Part shown: piece after piece, positions 22,438 to 28,996 of the stretch
Layout: each line of letters begins with the position of its first letter
Numbering within the stretch: position 1 is the first letter of the stretch
Source of the DNA: Amnibacterium setariae
Lineage (GTDB): Bacteria; Actinomycetota; Actinomycetes; Actinomycetales; Microbacteriaceae
Length of the DNA: 64,000 nucleotides
Reading direction: 5' to 3'
Assembly (NCBI RefSeq): GCF_003581425.1
Contig: NZ_QXTG01000002.1
Location: forward strand, 124,001-188,000
Translations under genes and position numbers: made by a program
Notes under the pieces: generated by a model
Told to the model about the DNA's origin: nothing
Seen by the model: the letters and a program-made list of their open reading frames with translations, nothing else
The model's database searches: none

Positions 22438-23402
22438 CGCGAGAGCTCCGTCAGGTAGTTGGTGGCCGAGTCGGGCGCGACGGCGAGCACGACGTGCCGC
22501 TCGTCGAGGTCGGCCGCGATCTCGAGCGCGACGCCGACGGCGAGGCCGGAGGACGGGCCGACGAGGATCGACTCCTCCTCCGCGAGCCGGCGGACCGTCC
22601 CGAAGGCGACGTCGTCCGCGAGGGTCCGGATCTCGTGCGGGACGCCCCGGTCGAGGTTCTTCGGCCAGTGGCTCGCGGGCCACGTCGTGCCGACGCCCTC
22701 GACGCGGATCACGTCCGCCGGGCCGCCGCCGTAGGTGGAGCCGGCCGGGTTCGCGCCGATGACGCGGACGCGGTCCTCCGACACCTCGCGCAGGTAGCGG
22801 CCGGTGCCGGAGATCGTGCCGCCCGTGCCGATGCCGGCGACGAGGTGCGTGATCGCGCCGCCCGTCTGGCGCCAGATCTCCGGGCCGGTGAAGCGGTAGT
22901 GGGCGCCCGGGTTGGACGGGTTGTCGTACTGCTGGCTGCGCCACCCGCCCCGCTCCGCGGCGATGCGGTCGGCGACGGCGCGCGGGTTGTCGGGGTTCTC
23001 GGGGCCCGCGGTCCAGTCCGCCTCCACGAGCTCGGCGCCGTGCAGGCGCAGCAGCGCGAGCTTCTCCGGCGACATCGTGCCGCCGTGCACGATCACGACC
23101 GGGTGCCCGGTGAGGCGGCCGACGAGGGCGAGGCCGATGCCGGTGTTGCCCGACGTGGACTCGACGATCGGCGCGCCGGGCCGCAGCGCCCCGCTCGCCT
23201 CGGCGTCGCGCACGAGGGCGAGCGCGGGGCGGTCCTTGGCGCTGCCGCCGGGGTTCCGGCCCTCGAGCTTGACGAGGACCTGCGCGCCCGAGGGCGGCGC
23301 GATCCGGCGGAGGCGCACGACCGGCGTCTCCCCGATGAGGTCGAGCACCGAGTCGACCACGCCCGGCATGACCGGGGGCGCGGAGACGGTGGAGGGATGC
23401 AT
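22434..23402 (-). CDS. PLP-dependent cysteine synthase family protein
   Basis: A 322-residue fold-type II PLP enzyme. The PLP lysine lies in GGSAKDRPAL, the substrate loop is ESTSGNTGIGLA, and the phosphate-binding loop is GIGTGGTISGTG. It resembles O-acetylserine sulfhydrylase or cystathionine beta-synthase-type CysK/CysM enzymes and would assimilate sulfide or thiosulfate into cysteine. It is the first gene of a three-gene operon with a DszA-like monooxygenase and a HAL-fold protein. The ATG is 6 nt after a TAGCGT box. The dedicated context suggests a specialised rather than housekeeping copy. Confidence 0.87.
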   Translation of the reverse strand: MHPSTVSAPPVMPGVVDSVLDLIGETPVVRLRRIAPPSGAQVLVKLEGRNPGGSAKDRPALALVRDAEASGALRPGAPIVESTSGNTGIGLALVGRLTGHPVVIVHGGTMSPEKLALLRLHGAELVEADWTAGPENPDNPRAVADRIAAERGGWRSQQYDNPSNPGAHYRFTGPEIWRQTGGAITHLVAGIGTGGTISGTGRYLREVSEDRVRVIGANPAGSTYGGGPADVIRVEGVGTTWPASHWPKNLDRGVPHEIRTLADDVAFGTVRRLAEEESILVGPSSGLAVGVALEIAADLDERHVVLAVAPDSATNYLTELSR

Positions 23403-23408
23403 CGCCTC

Positions 23409-23414
23409 ACGCTA
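23409..23414 (-). promoter_or_regulatory. -10 box (TAGCGT) of the sulfur operon, leaderless
   Basis: TAGCGT on the minus strand, 6 nt before the ATG of the cysteine synthase gene. Confidence 0.55.
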
Positions 23415-23452
23415 CGGCCGGCGGGGCTCCGGCGATCGCAGTGTGACGCCGC

Positions 23453-23486
23453 GCGGCGCTCCTCGCCCGGTGCCGAGGAGCGCCGC
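23453..23486 (-). terminator. hairpin downstream of the SAP-domain gene
   Basis: Perfect 13-bp stem, GCGGCGCTCCTCG (23453-23465) and CGAGGAGCGCCGC (23474-23486), with an 8-nt loop, 6 nt after the stop codon of the minus-strand gene. Confidence 0.7.
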
Positions 23487-23492
23487 GGCGGG

Positions 23493-24239
23493 TCAGGCGC
23501 CGCGCAGGCGGTCGAGCAGGGCGGCCTTCGGCAGGTTGGAGGTGCCGGTGAGGCCGCGGCGCTTCGCCTCGGCGCGGAGGCGGAGCAGGGTCCACGACTC
23601 GCTCGGCTCGTCGTCGGCCGGCTCCTCGGGCAGCGGCGGGGTCAGCTCCTCGGCCGTCACGGGCGCCTCGGACTCCTGGAAGACCTGGGCGGCCGCCGCC
23701 GCCTCGCCCTCGTGCGACGGCTCGTCGTCGGCGACCTCCGCCTCGGTCGCGGCGACGATCTCGTCGAGCTCGATCGCGACGGCCTCGACCGCCTCCGCCT
23801 CGGAGGCCGGGTCCGCCTCGATCGAGTCGAGCACCGCGTCGGCGACGGTCGCCTCGACCGCGGCGTCGACGATCGCGTCCTCGACGGTCTCCTCGAGCAC
23901 CTGGTCGTCGAGGGTGTGGAAGTCCGCGATCTGGCGCTCGAGCGCCTCGACCCGGCGCTCGGCGTCGGTGAGCTTCGCCTCGGTGCTGCGGAGGGCGAGC
24001 CGGAGCAGCTCGGCCTCGTCCGGCTTCTTCTTGGCGGCGGGCGCCCCGGCGGCGACCGCCTTCGCCTGCGCCGCGTCCGCGGCCTTCACGGCCTTGTCGG
24101 CGGCCTTCCTGGCCTTCTTCGCGTCGTCCGCGAGCGCGGCGGCCTTCGCGGCGGCCTTGGCCTTCGCCTTCGCGGCGGCCTTCTTGCGCCGCTCCTCCTC
24201 GTCCTTCTTCTTGGACTTCTTCTTGCTGCTCTTGGCCAT
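23493..24239 (-). CDS. Lys/Ala-rich protein with C-terminal SAP-like domain
   Basis: A 248-residue low-complexity protein. Residues 1-75 are Lys/Ala-rich and strongly basic (repeated KAAAKAKAK-type runs, histone-like). Residues 76-110 look like a coiled coil (RSTEAKLTDAERRVEALERQIADF). Residues 110-205 are acidic. The last about 35 residues (SWTLLRLRAEAKRRGLTGTSNLPKAALLDRLRGA) resemble a SAP or Rho-N/LEM-like helix-extended-loop-helix motif that binds DNA or RNA. A nucleoid-associated role is plausible, as for other Lys-rich actinobacterial proteins, but this is inference. GAGGAG precedes the ATG by 7 nt. Confidence 0.7.
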   Translation of the reverse strand: MAKSSKKKSKKKDEEERRKKAAAKAKAKAAAKAAALADDAKKARKAADKAVKAADAAQAKAVAAGAPAAKKKPDEAELLRLALRSTEAKLTDAERRVEALERQIADFHTLDDQVLEETVEDAIVDAAVEATVADAVLDSIEADPASEAEAVEAVAIELDEIVAATEAEVADDEPSHEGEAAAAAQVFQESEAPVTAEELTPPLPEEPADDEPSESWTLLRLRAEAKRRGLTGTSNLPKAALLDRLRGA

Positions 24240-24293
24240 CCGTGCTCCTCGCGGGTCCTGAAGGGTCGGGCTGTCGGCGTGTCGCCGAGCGCA

Positions 24294-24299
24294 ACGCTA
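24294..24299 (-). promoter_or_regulatory. -10 box (TAGCGT) of the SAP-domain gene
   Basis: TAGCGT on the minus strand about 55 nt before the ATG, giving a leader of about 45-50 nt that contains a GAGGAG ribosome binding site. Confidence 0.4.
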
Positions 24300-24308
24300 G
24301 CGAGGGCG

Positions 24309-24339
24309 GGTGCACGGAGGGATCGGGCTCCCGTGCACC
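24309..24339 (-). terminator. hairpin downstream of the hydroxyproline-type operon
   Basis: Perfect 9-bp stem, GGTGCACGG (24309-24317) and CCGTGCACC (24331-24339), 13 nt after the stop codon of the minus-strand proline racemase-family gene. Confidence 0.6.
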
Positions 24340-24352
24340 TGTCAGCCGATCC

Positions 24353-25354
24353 TCAGAAGACGAAGCCGTCGGGGAACGGGTCGGTCGGGTCGAGCACGTA
24401 CTCGGCGCGGCCCGTGATCCAGGCGCGTCCGGTGATGGTCGGCACGACGGCGGGTCGGCCGGCGACCTCGGTCTCCGCCACGAGGCGGCCGACGAAGCGG
24501 CTGCCGATGAACGACTCGTTCACGAAGTCCTGCCCGAGGGGCAGCTCGCCGCGGCTGTGCAGCTCGGCCATCCGGGCCGACGTCCCGGTGCCGCAGGGGG
24601 AGCGGTCGAACCAGCCGGGGTGGATCGCCATCGCGTGCCGGGACAGGCGGGCGTCGGAGCCGGGCGCGATGAGCTCGACGTGGTGGCAGTGGTCGACGCC
24701 CTCGATCTCCGGGTGGTGCGGGGGCGCCTGCTCGTTGATGGCGTTCATGATCGCGAGCCCGGCGTCCGCGATGTCCCGCTGCCGTGCGCGGTCGAAGGAG
24801 AGGCCGACCGCGTCGAGGTCGACGAGCGCGTAGAAGTTGCCGCCGAAGGCGAGGCTGTAGGGAACGGCGCCGAGCCCGGGCACCTCGATCACCGCGTCGA
24901 GGCGGTCCGTCCAGCTCGGCACGTTCTCGATCGTCACCGACGTCGCGCGGCCCTCGTCGACGGCGACGGTCGCGACCACGAGGCCGGCCGGGGTGTCGAG
25001 GCGGATCGTCGTGACGGGCTCGACGACCGCCACCAGCCGCTCCTCGACGAGCACGGTCGCGACGCCGATCGTGCCGTGGCCGCACATCGGCAGGCAGCCG
25101 GAGACCTCGATGTAGACGACGCCCCAGTCGCAGTCGGGCCGGGTCGGGCGCTGCAGGACCGCGCCGCTCATCGCCGGGTGGCCGCGCGGCTCGTCCATGA
25201 GGAAGTGCCGGAGGTGGTCGAGGTGCGCGATGAAGTGGAGCCGCCGCTCGTTCATCGTGGCGCCCGGGATCTCGCCGATCCCGTCGAGCACGACCCGGGT
25301 CGGCATCCCCTCCGTGTGGGAGTCGACCGCGCGGATGCGGCGGGCCGGGATCAT
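24353..25354 (-). CDS. proline racemase family, probable 4-hydroxyproline 2-epimerase
   Basis: A 333-residue cofactor-independent epimerase of the proline racemase family. Both catalytic cysteines are present, Cys91 in LPMCGHGTIG and Cys254 in SPCGTGTSA. This fits an epimerase or racemase rather than trans-3-hydroxyproline dehydratase, in which the first Cys is Ser or Thr. The likely reaction is conversion of trans-4-hydroxy-L-proline to cis-4-hydroxy-D-proline. The ATG overlaps the stop of a DHDPS-family gene (ATGA), and a GntR regulator gene precedes both. A D-hydroxyproline dehydrogenase is not in the window, so the pathway is incomplete here. Confidence 0.85.
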   Translation of the reverse strand: MIPARRIRAVDSHTEGMPTRVVLDGIGEIPGATMNERRLHFIAHLDHLRHFLMDEPRGHPAMSGAVLQRPTRPDCDWGVVYIEVSGCLPMCGHGTIGVATVLVEERLVAVVEPVTTIRLDTPAGLVVATVAVDEGRATSVTIENVPSWTDRLDAVIEVPGLGAVPYSLAFGGNFYALVDLDAVGLSFDRARQRDIADAGLAIMNAINEQAPPHHPEIEGVDHCHHVELIAPGSDARLSRHAMAIHPGWFDRSPCGTGTSARMAELHSRGELPLGQDFVNESFIGSRFVGRLVAETEVAGRPAVVPTITGRAWITGRAEYVLDPTDPFPDGFVF

Positions 25355-26280
25355 CGGGAGGCGGTGCGCAGCGCCGCGCCCGCGGCGAGGGCGCGCTCGG
25401 TGTCCCGGCGGATCACGGCGCGCTGCGCCTCGGTCAGCGGGCCGCGAGGGGGCCGGGTCGGGCCGCCGGTGCTCTCCCCGGTGACGTCGATCGAGTACTT
25501 GATCGCCTGCACGAACTCGGTCTTCGAGTCCCAGGAGAAGACGGGCGCCATCTCCTCGAACAGCGTCCTCGCCTCCGCGACGCGTTCCGCCGCGAGCAGC
25601 TCGTACAGCCGCACGGCCTCCCGCGGGAACGCGTTGGGGTAGCCGGCGAACCAACCCGTCGCGCCGGCGACGAGCGCCTCGAACAGCAGGTCGTCCGCGC
25701 CCGCGATCACCGCGATGTCGCTCCGGTCCCGGATCTCCCGCACGCGCCGCGCGTCGAGCGAGAACTCCTTCACGGCGACCACGTTCTCGAGCTCGGCCAG
25801 CTCCGCGATCAGGTCCGGCGTCAGGTCGACCTTCGTGTCGATCGGGTTGTTGTACATCATGATCGGCAGCCCGACCTCGTCCACCTTCCGGTAGTGCGTG
25901 AGCACCTCCTCGCGGTTCGCCCGGTACAGGGTGGGCGGCAGCAGCAGCACCCCGTCGGCGCCGTCCTCCGCGGCGGCCTCCGCCCAGCCACGGGCCTGGT
26001 GCCAGCCGACGCCGTGCACGCCGGCGACGACGAGCGCCCGGTCGCCGACCGCCTCCACGGCCGTGCGCACGACCCGGCGGCGCTCCTCGTCCGTGAGGGA
26101 GGAGTACTCGCCGAGCGAGCCGTTCGGCCCGACGCCGCGGCAGCCGTTGTCGACGAGCCAGGCGCAGTGCGCGGCGTACCGCTCGTAGTCGACCGCGAGG
26201 CCGGCAGGGGCCGAGTCATCGGGGCGGAACGGGAGGGTGGTGGCGACGATCACGCCGCCGAGGTCGAGCTTCGCGGGCAT
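25351..26280 (-). CDS. DHDPS/NAL family aldolase or deaminase (LhpC-like candidate)
   Basis: A 309-residue Schiff-base TIM-barrel enzyme. The pyruvyl-binding motif is GPNGSLGEYSSLT, the tyrosine motif is MMYNNP (Tyr143), and the Schiff-base lysine is Lys171 in VAVKEFS. Together with a proline racemase-family gene it most likely acts in hydroxyproline catabolism as 1-pyrroline-4-hydroxy-2-carboxylate deaminase. Housekeeping dihydrodipicolinate synthase is less likely given the GntR and epimerase context. The ATG lies 31 nt downstream of an AT-rich palindrome that overlaps the end of the GntR gene. Confidence 0.82.
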   Translation of the reverse strand: MPAKLDLGGVIVATTLPFRPDDSAPAGLAVDYERYAAHCAWLVDNGCRGVGPNGSLGEYSSLTDEERRRVVRTAVEAVGDRALVVAGVHGVGWHQARGWAEAAAEDGADGVLLLPPTLYRANREEVLTHYRKVDEVGLPIMMYNNPIDTKVDLTPDLIAELAELENVVAVKEFSLDARRVREIRDRSDIAVIAGADDLLFEALVAGATGWFAGYPNAFPREAVRLYELLAAERVAEARTLFEEMAPVFSWDSKTEFVQAIKYSIDVTGESTGGPTRPPRGPLTEAQRAVIRRDTERALAAGAALRTASR

Positions 26281-26310
26281 GGCCGTCCGATCTCGTCGTG
26301 GAGGAGTGCC

Positions 26311-26324
26311 AGTAATATATTACT
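26311..26324. promoter_or_regulatory. AT-rich operator palindrome (probable GntR site)
   Basis: Perfect 14-bp palindrome AGTAATATATTACT, strikingly AT-rich for this genome. It overlaps the TAA stop of the GntR gene and lies 31 nt before the ATG of the DHDPS-family gene. TATATT or TAATAT within it could also serve as a -10 box, so binding would block an internal operon promoter. Confidence 0.65.
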
Positions 26325-26955
26325 CGGGGCGTCCGGCCCACCAGCCGGTCGTGTGGCCGATGTGGTGGCGCATCACGCGCTCGGCGGCGTCCTCGTGGCC
26401 CGCCTCGATCGCATCGAGGAGGTCGCCGTGCTCGGCCGCCGACGCGGCGAGCTCCCGGGTCCCGACCAGCGCGGTGAGCCCGGGCAGGCGCGTGCGGCGC
26501 CGGAGGTCGTCCACGACCGCGGTGAGCATCGGGTTCCCGGCGAGCGCCGTCAGCTCGACGTGGAAGCGCCGGTCCTCCTCGAGGTAGTCCTCGAGATCGC
26601 CGGCCGCCGCCGCCTCCGCGATCCTGGCGGCGCCCGCCCGGGCCCACGGCGCCTCGGCGCGCAGGCCGGCGACCGTCCGCATCGCCGGCGGCTCGAGCAG
26701 CTCGCGGACCGCCGCGACGTGCTGCGCGTGCGCCGGATCCACCGCCGTGACGACGAAGCCGCGGTTGCGGGCCGGCTCCACGAACCCGCGGCGCTGCAGC
26801 TCGAGCATCGCCTCCCGCACCGGCGTCGCCGAGACGCGGTACCGCTCGGCGAGCACGGGCACGGTCAGCAGCGCCCCCTCGGGCTCGAGCCCGGCCGCGA
26901 TGCGGGCGCCGAGCGCGCGCTCGACGCGGGCCCGGATGGTGCCGCCGTCCTGCAC
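26320..26955 (-). CDS. GntR family regulator (FadR/FCD subfamily)
   Basis: A 211-residue regulator with an N-terminal winged helix (LTVPVLAERYRVSATPVREAMLELQRRGFVEPARNRGFVVTAV) and an FCD-type helical domain carrying the ligand and metal-binding acidic/His residues (DLEDYLEEDRRFHVELTALAGNP; HIGHTTGW). The subfamily commonly senses organic acids or amino acid catabolites. It leads the operon with DHDPS-type and epimerase genes, and the AT-rich palindrome at its 3' end is a likely operator. GTG at 26955 has GGAGGAGG upstream. An epimerase gene is transcribed divergently. Confidence 0.85.
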   Translation of the reverse strand: MQDGGTIRARVERALGARIAAGLEPEGALLTVPVLAERYRVSATPVREAMLELQRRGFVEPARNRGFVVTAVDPAHAQHVAAVRELLEPPAMRTVAGLRAEAPWARAGAARIAEAAAAGDLEDYLEEDRRFHVELTALAGNPMLTAVVDDLRRRTRLPGLTALVGTRELAASAAEHGDLLDAIEAGHEDAAERVMRHHIGHTTGWWAGRPE

Positions 26956-26993
26956 GTCCGCCTCCTCCGCCGTCGCTCCCAGAGACCGGAGCG

Positions 26994-26999
26994 TACGGT
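26994..26999 (+). promoter_or_regulatory. -10 box (TACGGT) of the epimerase gene
   Basis: TACGGT about 55 nt before the ATG, in the region divergent from the GntR gene. The transcript would have a leader of about 50 nt with a GGAGGAG ribosome binding site. Confidence 0.4.
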
Positions 27000-27054
27000 C
27001 CGACAGCGGTCGGCGTCGCGCGGGCGGCGCCGCGACGAGCTGGAGGAGTGCGTC

Positions 27055-28041
27055 ATGGCGGGTCTCGACATCCTGTTCCTCGGCGGCACCGGGGTCATCT
27101 CGACGGCGAGCGTGCGGCTCGCGGTCGAGCGCGGGCACCGCGTGACCGTCCTCAACCGGGGGCGCAGCGCGTCGACGCGGTCGGTGCCGGAGGAGGTCGA
27201 GCAGCTGGTCGGCGACGTCGCCGACCCGGTGAGCGTCGACGAGGCCGTCGGGGACCGCGAGTTCGACGTGGTCGCGCAGTTCCGCGCGTTCACGACCGAC
27301 ACCGTGCAGGGCGACGTGGACCGCTTCCGCGGGCGGGTCGGCCAGTACGTCTTCATCTCGAGCGCCTCCGCCTACCAGAAGCCGCCCGCCTCCATCCCGG
27401 TCACGGAGTCCACGCCGCTGAAGAACCCGTTCTGGCAGTACTCCCGCGACAAGATCGCCTGCGAGGACCTGCTCGTCCGCGAGGACCGCGATCGCGACTT
27501 CCCGATGACGATCGTGCGGCCGAGCCACACCTACGACGACACCCTGCTGCCGACGATGGGCGGCTGGACCGACATCGCGCGCATGCGCGCCGGCAAGCCC
27601 GTCGTCGTGCACGGCGACGGCACCACGCCCTGGACGCTGACGCACAGCGACGACTTCGCGGTCGGCTTCGTCGGGCTGCTCGGGCGGCCGGAGGCGCTCG
27701 GGAACGCGTACACGATCACGGGGGAGTCGGCGCCGACCTGGAACCAGGTCTACACGTGGCTCGGCCGCGCGGCCGGCGTCGAGCCCGACCTCGTCCACGT
27801 CCCGAGCGAGCGGATCGCGCGCGAGGTGCCGGACCTCGGGCCCGGCCTCGTGGGCGACAAGGCCCACGCGATGCTGTTCGACACCACGAAGCTGCGCCGC
27901 CTCGTGCCCGAGTTCACGACGACGGTGCCGTACGCCGAGGGCGCCCGGCGGCAGATCGCCTGGTACGACGCGCACCCGGGCGCGCAGCGGGTCGACGAGG
28001 AGCTCGACGCGGCCTTCGACCGCCTCGCCGCCCTGGCCTGA
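27055..28041 (+). CDS. NAD-dependent epimerase/dehydratase family protein
   Basis: A 328-residue extended SDR. The NAD-binding motif LDILFLGGTGVISTASVRLAVERGHRVTVLNRG is at the N-terminus, with VFISSASAYQ and the active YSRDK in the middle. The overall pattern resembles the atypical SDR group of chloroplast stem-loop-binding proteins and sugar epimerases. The substrate is unknown. The ATG follows GGAGGAG by 7 nt. It lies divergently from the GntR gene but has its own promoter; whether it belongs to the same regulon is not visible. Confidence 0.82.
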   Translation: MAGLDILFLGGTGVISTASVRLAVERGHRVTVLNRGRSASTRSVPEEVEQLVGDVADPVSVDEAVGDREFDVVAQFRAFTTDTVQGDVDRFRGRVGQYVFISSASAYQKPPASIPVTESTPLKNPFWQYSRDKIACEDLLVREDRDRDFPMTIVRPSHTYDDTLLPTMGGWTDIARMRAGKPVVVHGDGTTPWTLTHSDDFAVGFVGLLGRPEALGNAYTITGESAPTWNQVYTWLGRAAGVEPDLVHVPSERIAREVPDLGPGLVGDKAHAMLFDTTKLRRLVPEFTTTVPYAEGARRQIAWYDAHPGAQRVDEELDAAFDRLAALA

Positions 28042-28101
28042 CCCTCCTCCGCTCCCGCGCGCGCCTTCCGCGAGCACGGGGTGGACGCGCGCGATTCGAT
28101 C

Positions 28102-28142
28102 TTCACTTCTGTGGGTTTTCGGGTTAATCTCACCGAAACACA
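28102..28142 (+). promoter_or_regulatory. promoter and operator of the DeoR-PTS operon
   Basis: -35 candidate TTCACT (28102-28107), 17-nt spacer, and -10 TAATCT (28125-28130). An imperfect inverted repeat, TGTGGGTTTTCGG (28110-28122) with CCGAAACACA (28133-28142), surrounds the -10 box. This is a likely operator for the DeoR regulator encoded just downstream. The segment is locally AT-rich. Confidence 0.6.
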
Positions 28143-28178
28143 GATCGTCGGCAGCGGAGCCGGCGCGAGGACGGATCC

Positions 28179-28955
28179 ATGTACGCGACGGAGCGGCACG
28201 CCCGCATCATCGACGAGCTCGACTCGGCGGGCCGGGTCTCGGTCGCCGTCCTCTCGCGCTCCCTCGACGTCACGGCGGAGACCATCCGGCGCGACCTCGA
28301 CGTGCTCGAATCGGCGGGCGCGCTGCGGCGGGTGCACGGCGGCGCCGTCCGCCGGTCGAGCGTCGTCGAGCTGAACCTCGGCGAGCGGGAGCAGCGGAAC
28401 ACGCCCGCGAAGCGGGCCATCGCCCGCGCCGCCCTCGACCTCCTCGTGCACGCCGCGCCGAGCGCCGTCGCGCTCGACGCCGGCACGACCACCCGCGCCC
28501 TCGCCGACCTGCTGGCCGACCACGAGCCCGCCGACGGGCGGCTCGACGTCGTCACGCACGGCGTCCCCCTCGTGCTCCGCCTCCAGGACAACCGCGCGCT
28601 CACCGTGCACGCCGTCGGCGGCGTCGTCCGGCCCGAGACCTCCGCGGCCGTCGGCGCCGCGGCGGTCGACGCGTTCGCCCGGATGCGCTGCGACCTCGCC
28701 TTCCTCGGCGCGAACGGCCTGTCCGCCGGCTTCGGCCTGTCCACGCCGGACGAGCGCGAGGCCGCGGTCAAGACCGCGATGCTGCGCGCCGCCCGCCGCA
28801 CCGTCGCGCTCGTCGACTCCTCGAAGTTCGGCGAGGAGTCGTTCGTCCGCTTCGCCGACCTCACCGAGCTCGACGTCCTCGTCACGGACGCCGCCCCGCC
28901 CGCCGACCTCGCCGCCGCGCTCGACGCGGCGGGCGTCGAGGTCGTCATCGCCTGA
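28179..28955 (+). CDS. DeoR family regulator of the PTS operon
   Basis: A 258-residue repressor with the DeoR helix-turn-helix (RHARIIDELDSAGRVSVAVLSRSLDVTAETIRRDLDVLESAGALRRVHGGAV) and the DeoR sensor domain (ALDAGTTTRALADLLADH; TLAFLGANG-type segment RCDLAFLGANGLSAGFG; ALVDSSKFGEESF). The sensor domain binds a phosphosugar, for fructose operons usually fructose 1-phosphate. It is followed after 41 nt by the PTS EIIABC gene, and an inverted repeat overlaps its own -10 box. The role as a repressor of the PTS is inferred from this context. Confidence 0.87.
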   Translation: MYATERHARIIDELDSAGRVSVAVLSRSLDVTAETIRRDLDVLESAGALRRVHGGAVRRSSVVELNLGEREQRNTPAKRAIARAALDLLVHAAPSAVALDAGTTTRALADLLADHEPADGRLDVVTHGVPLVLRLQDNRALTVHAVGGVVRPETSAAVGAAAVDAFARMRCDLAFLGANGLSAGFGLSTPDEREAAVKTAMLRAARRTVALVDSSKFGEESFVRFADLTELDVLVTDAAPPADLAAALDAAGVEVVIA

Positions 28956-28996
28956 CCGCACCATCCCCCTGCACCACGACACGAAGGAGTGCCCTC

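Noticed and set aside
25351-26280. Housekeeping dihydrodipicolinate synthase (dapA)
   Set aside because: Catalytic residues do not discriminate, but the operon with GntR and a proline racemase-family enzyme points to hydroxyproline-type catabolism.
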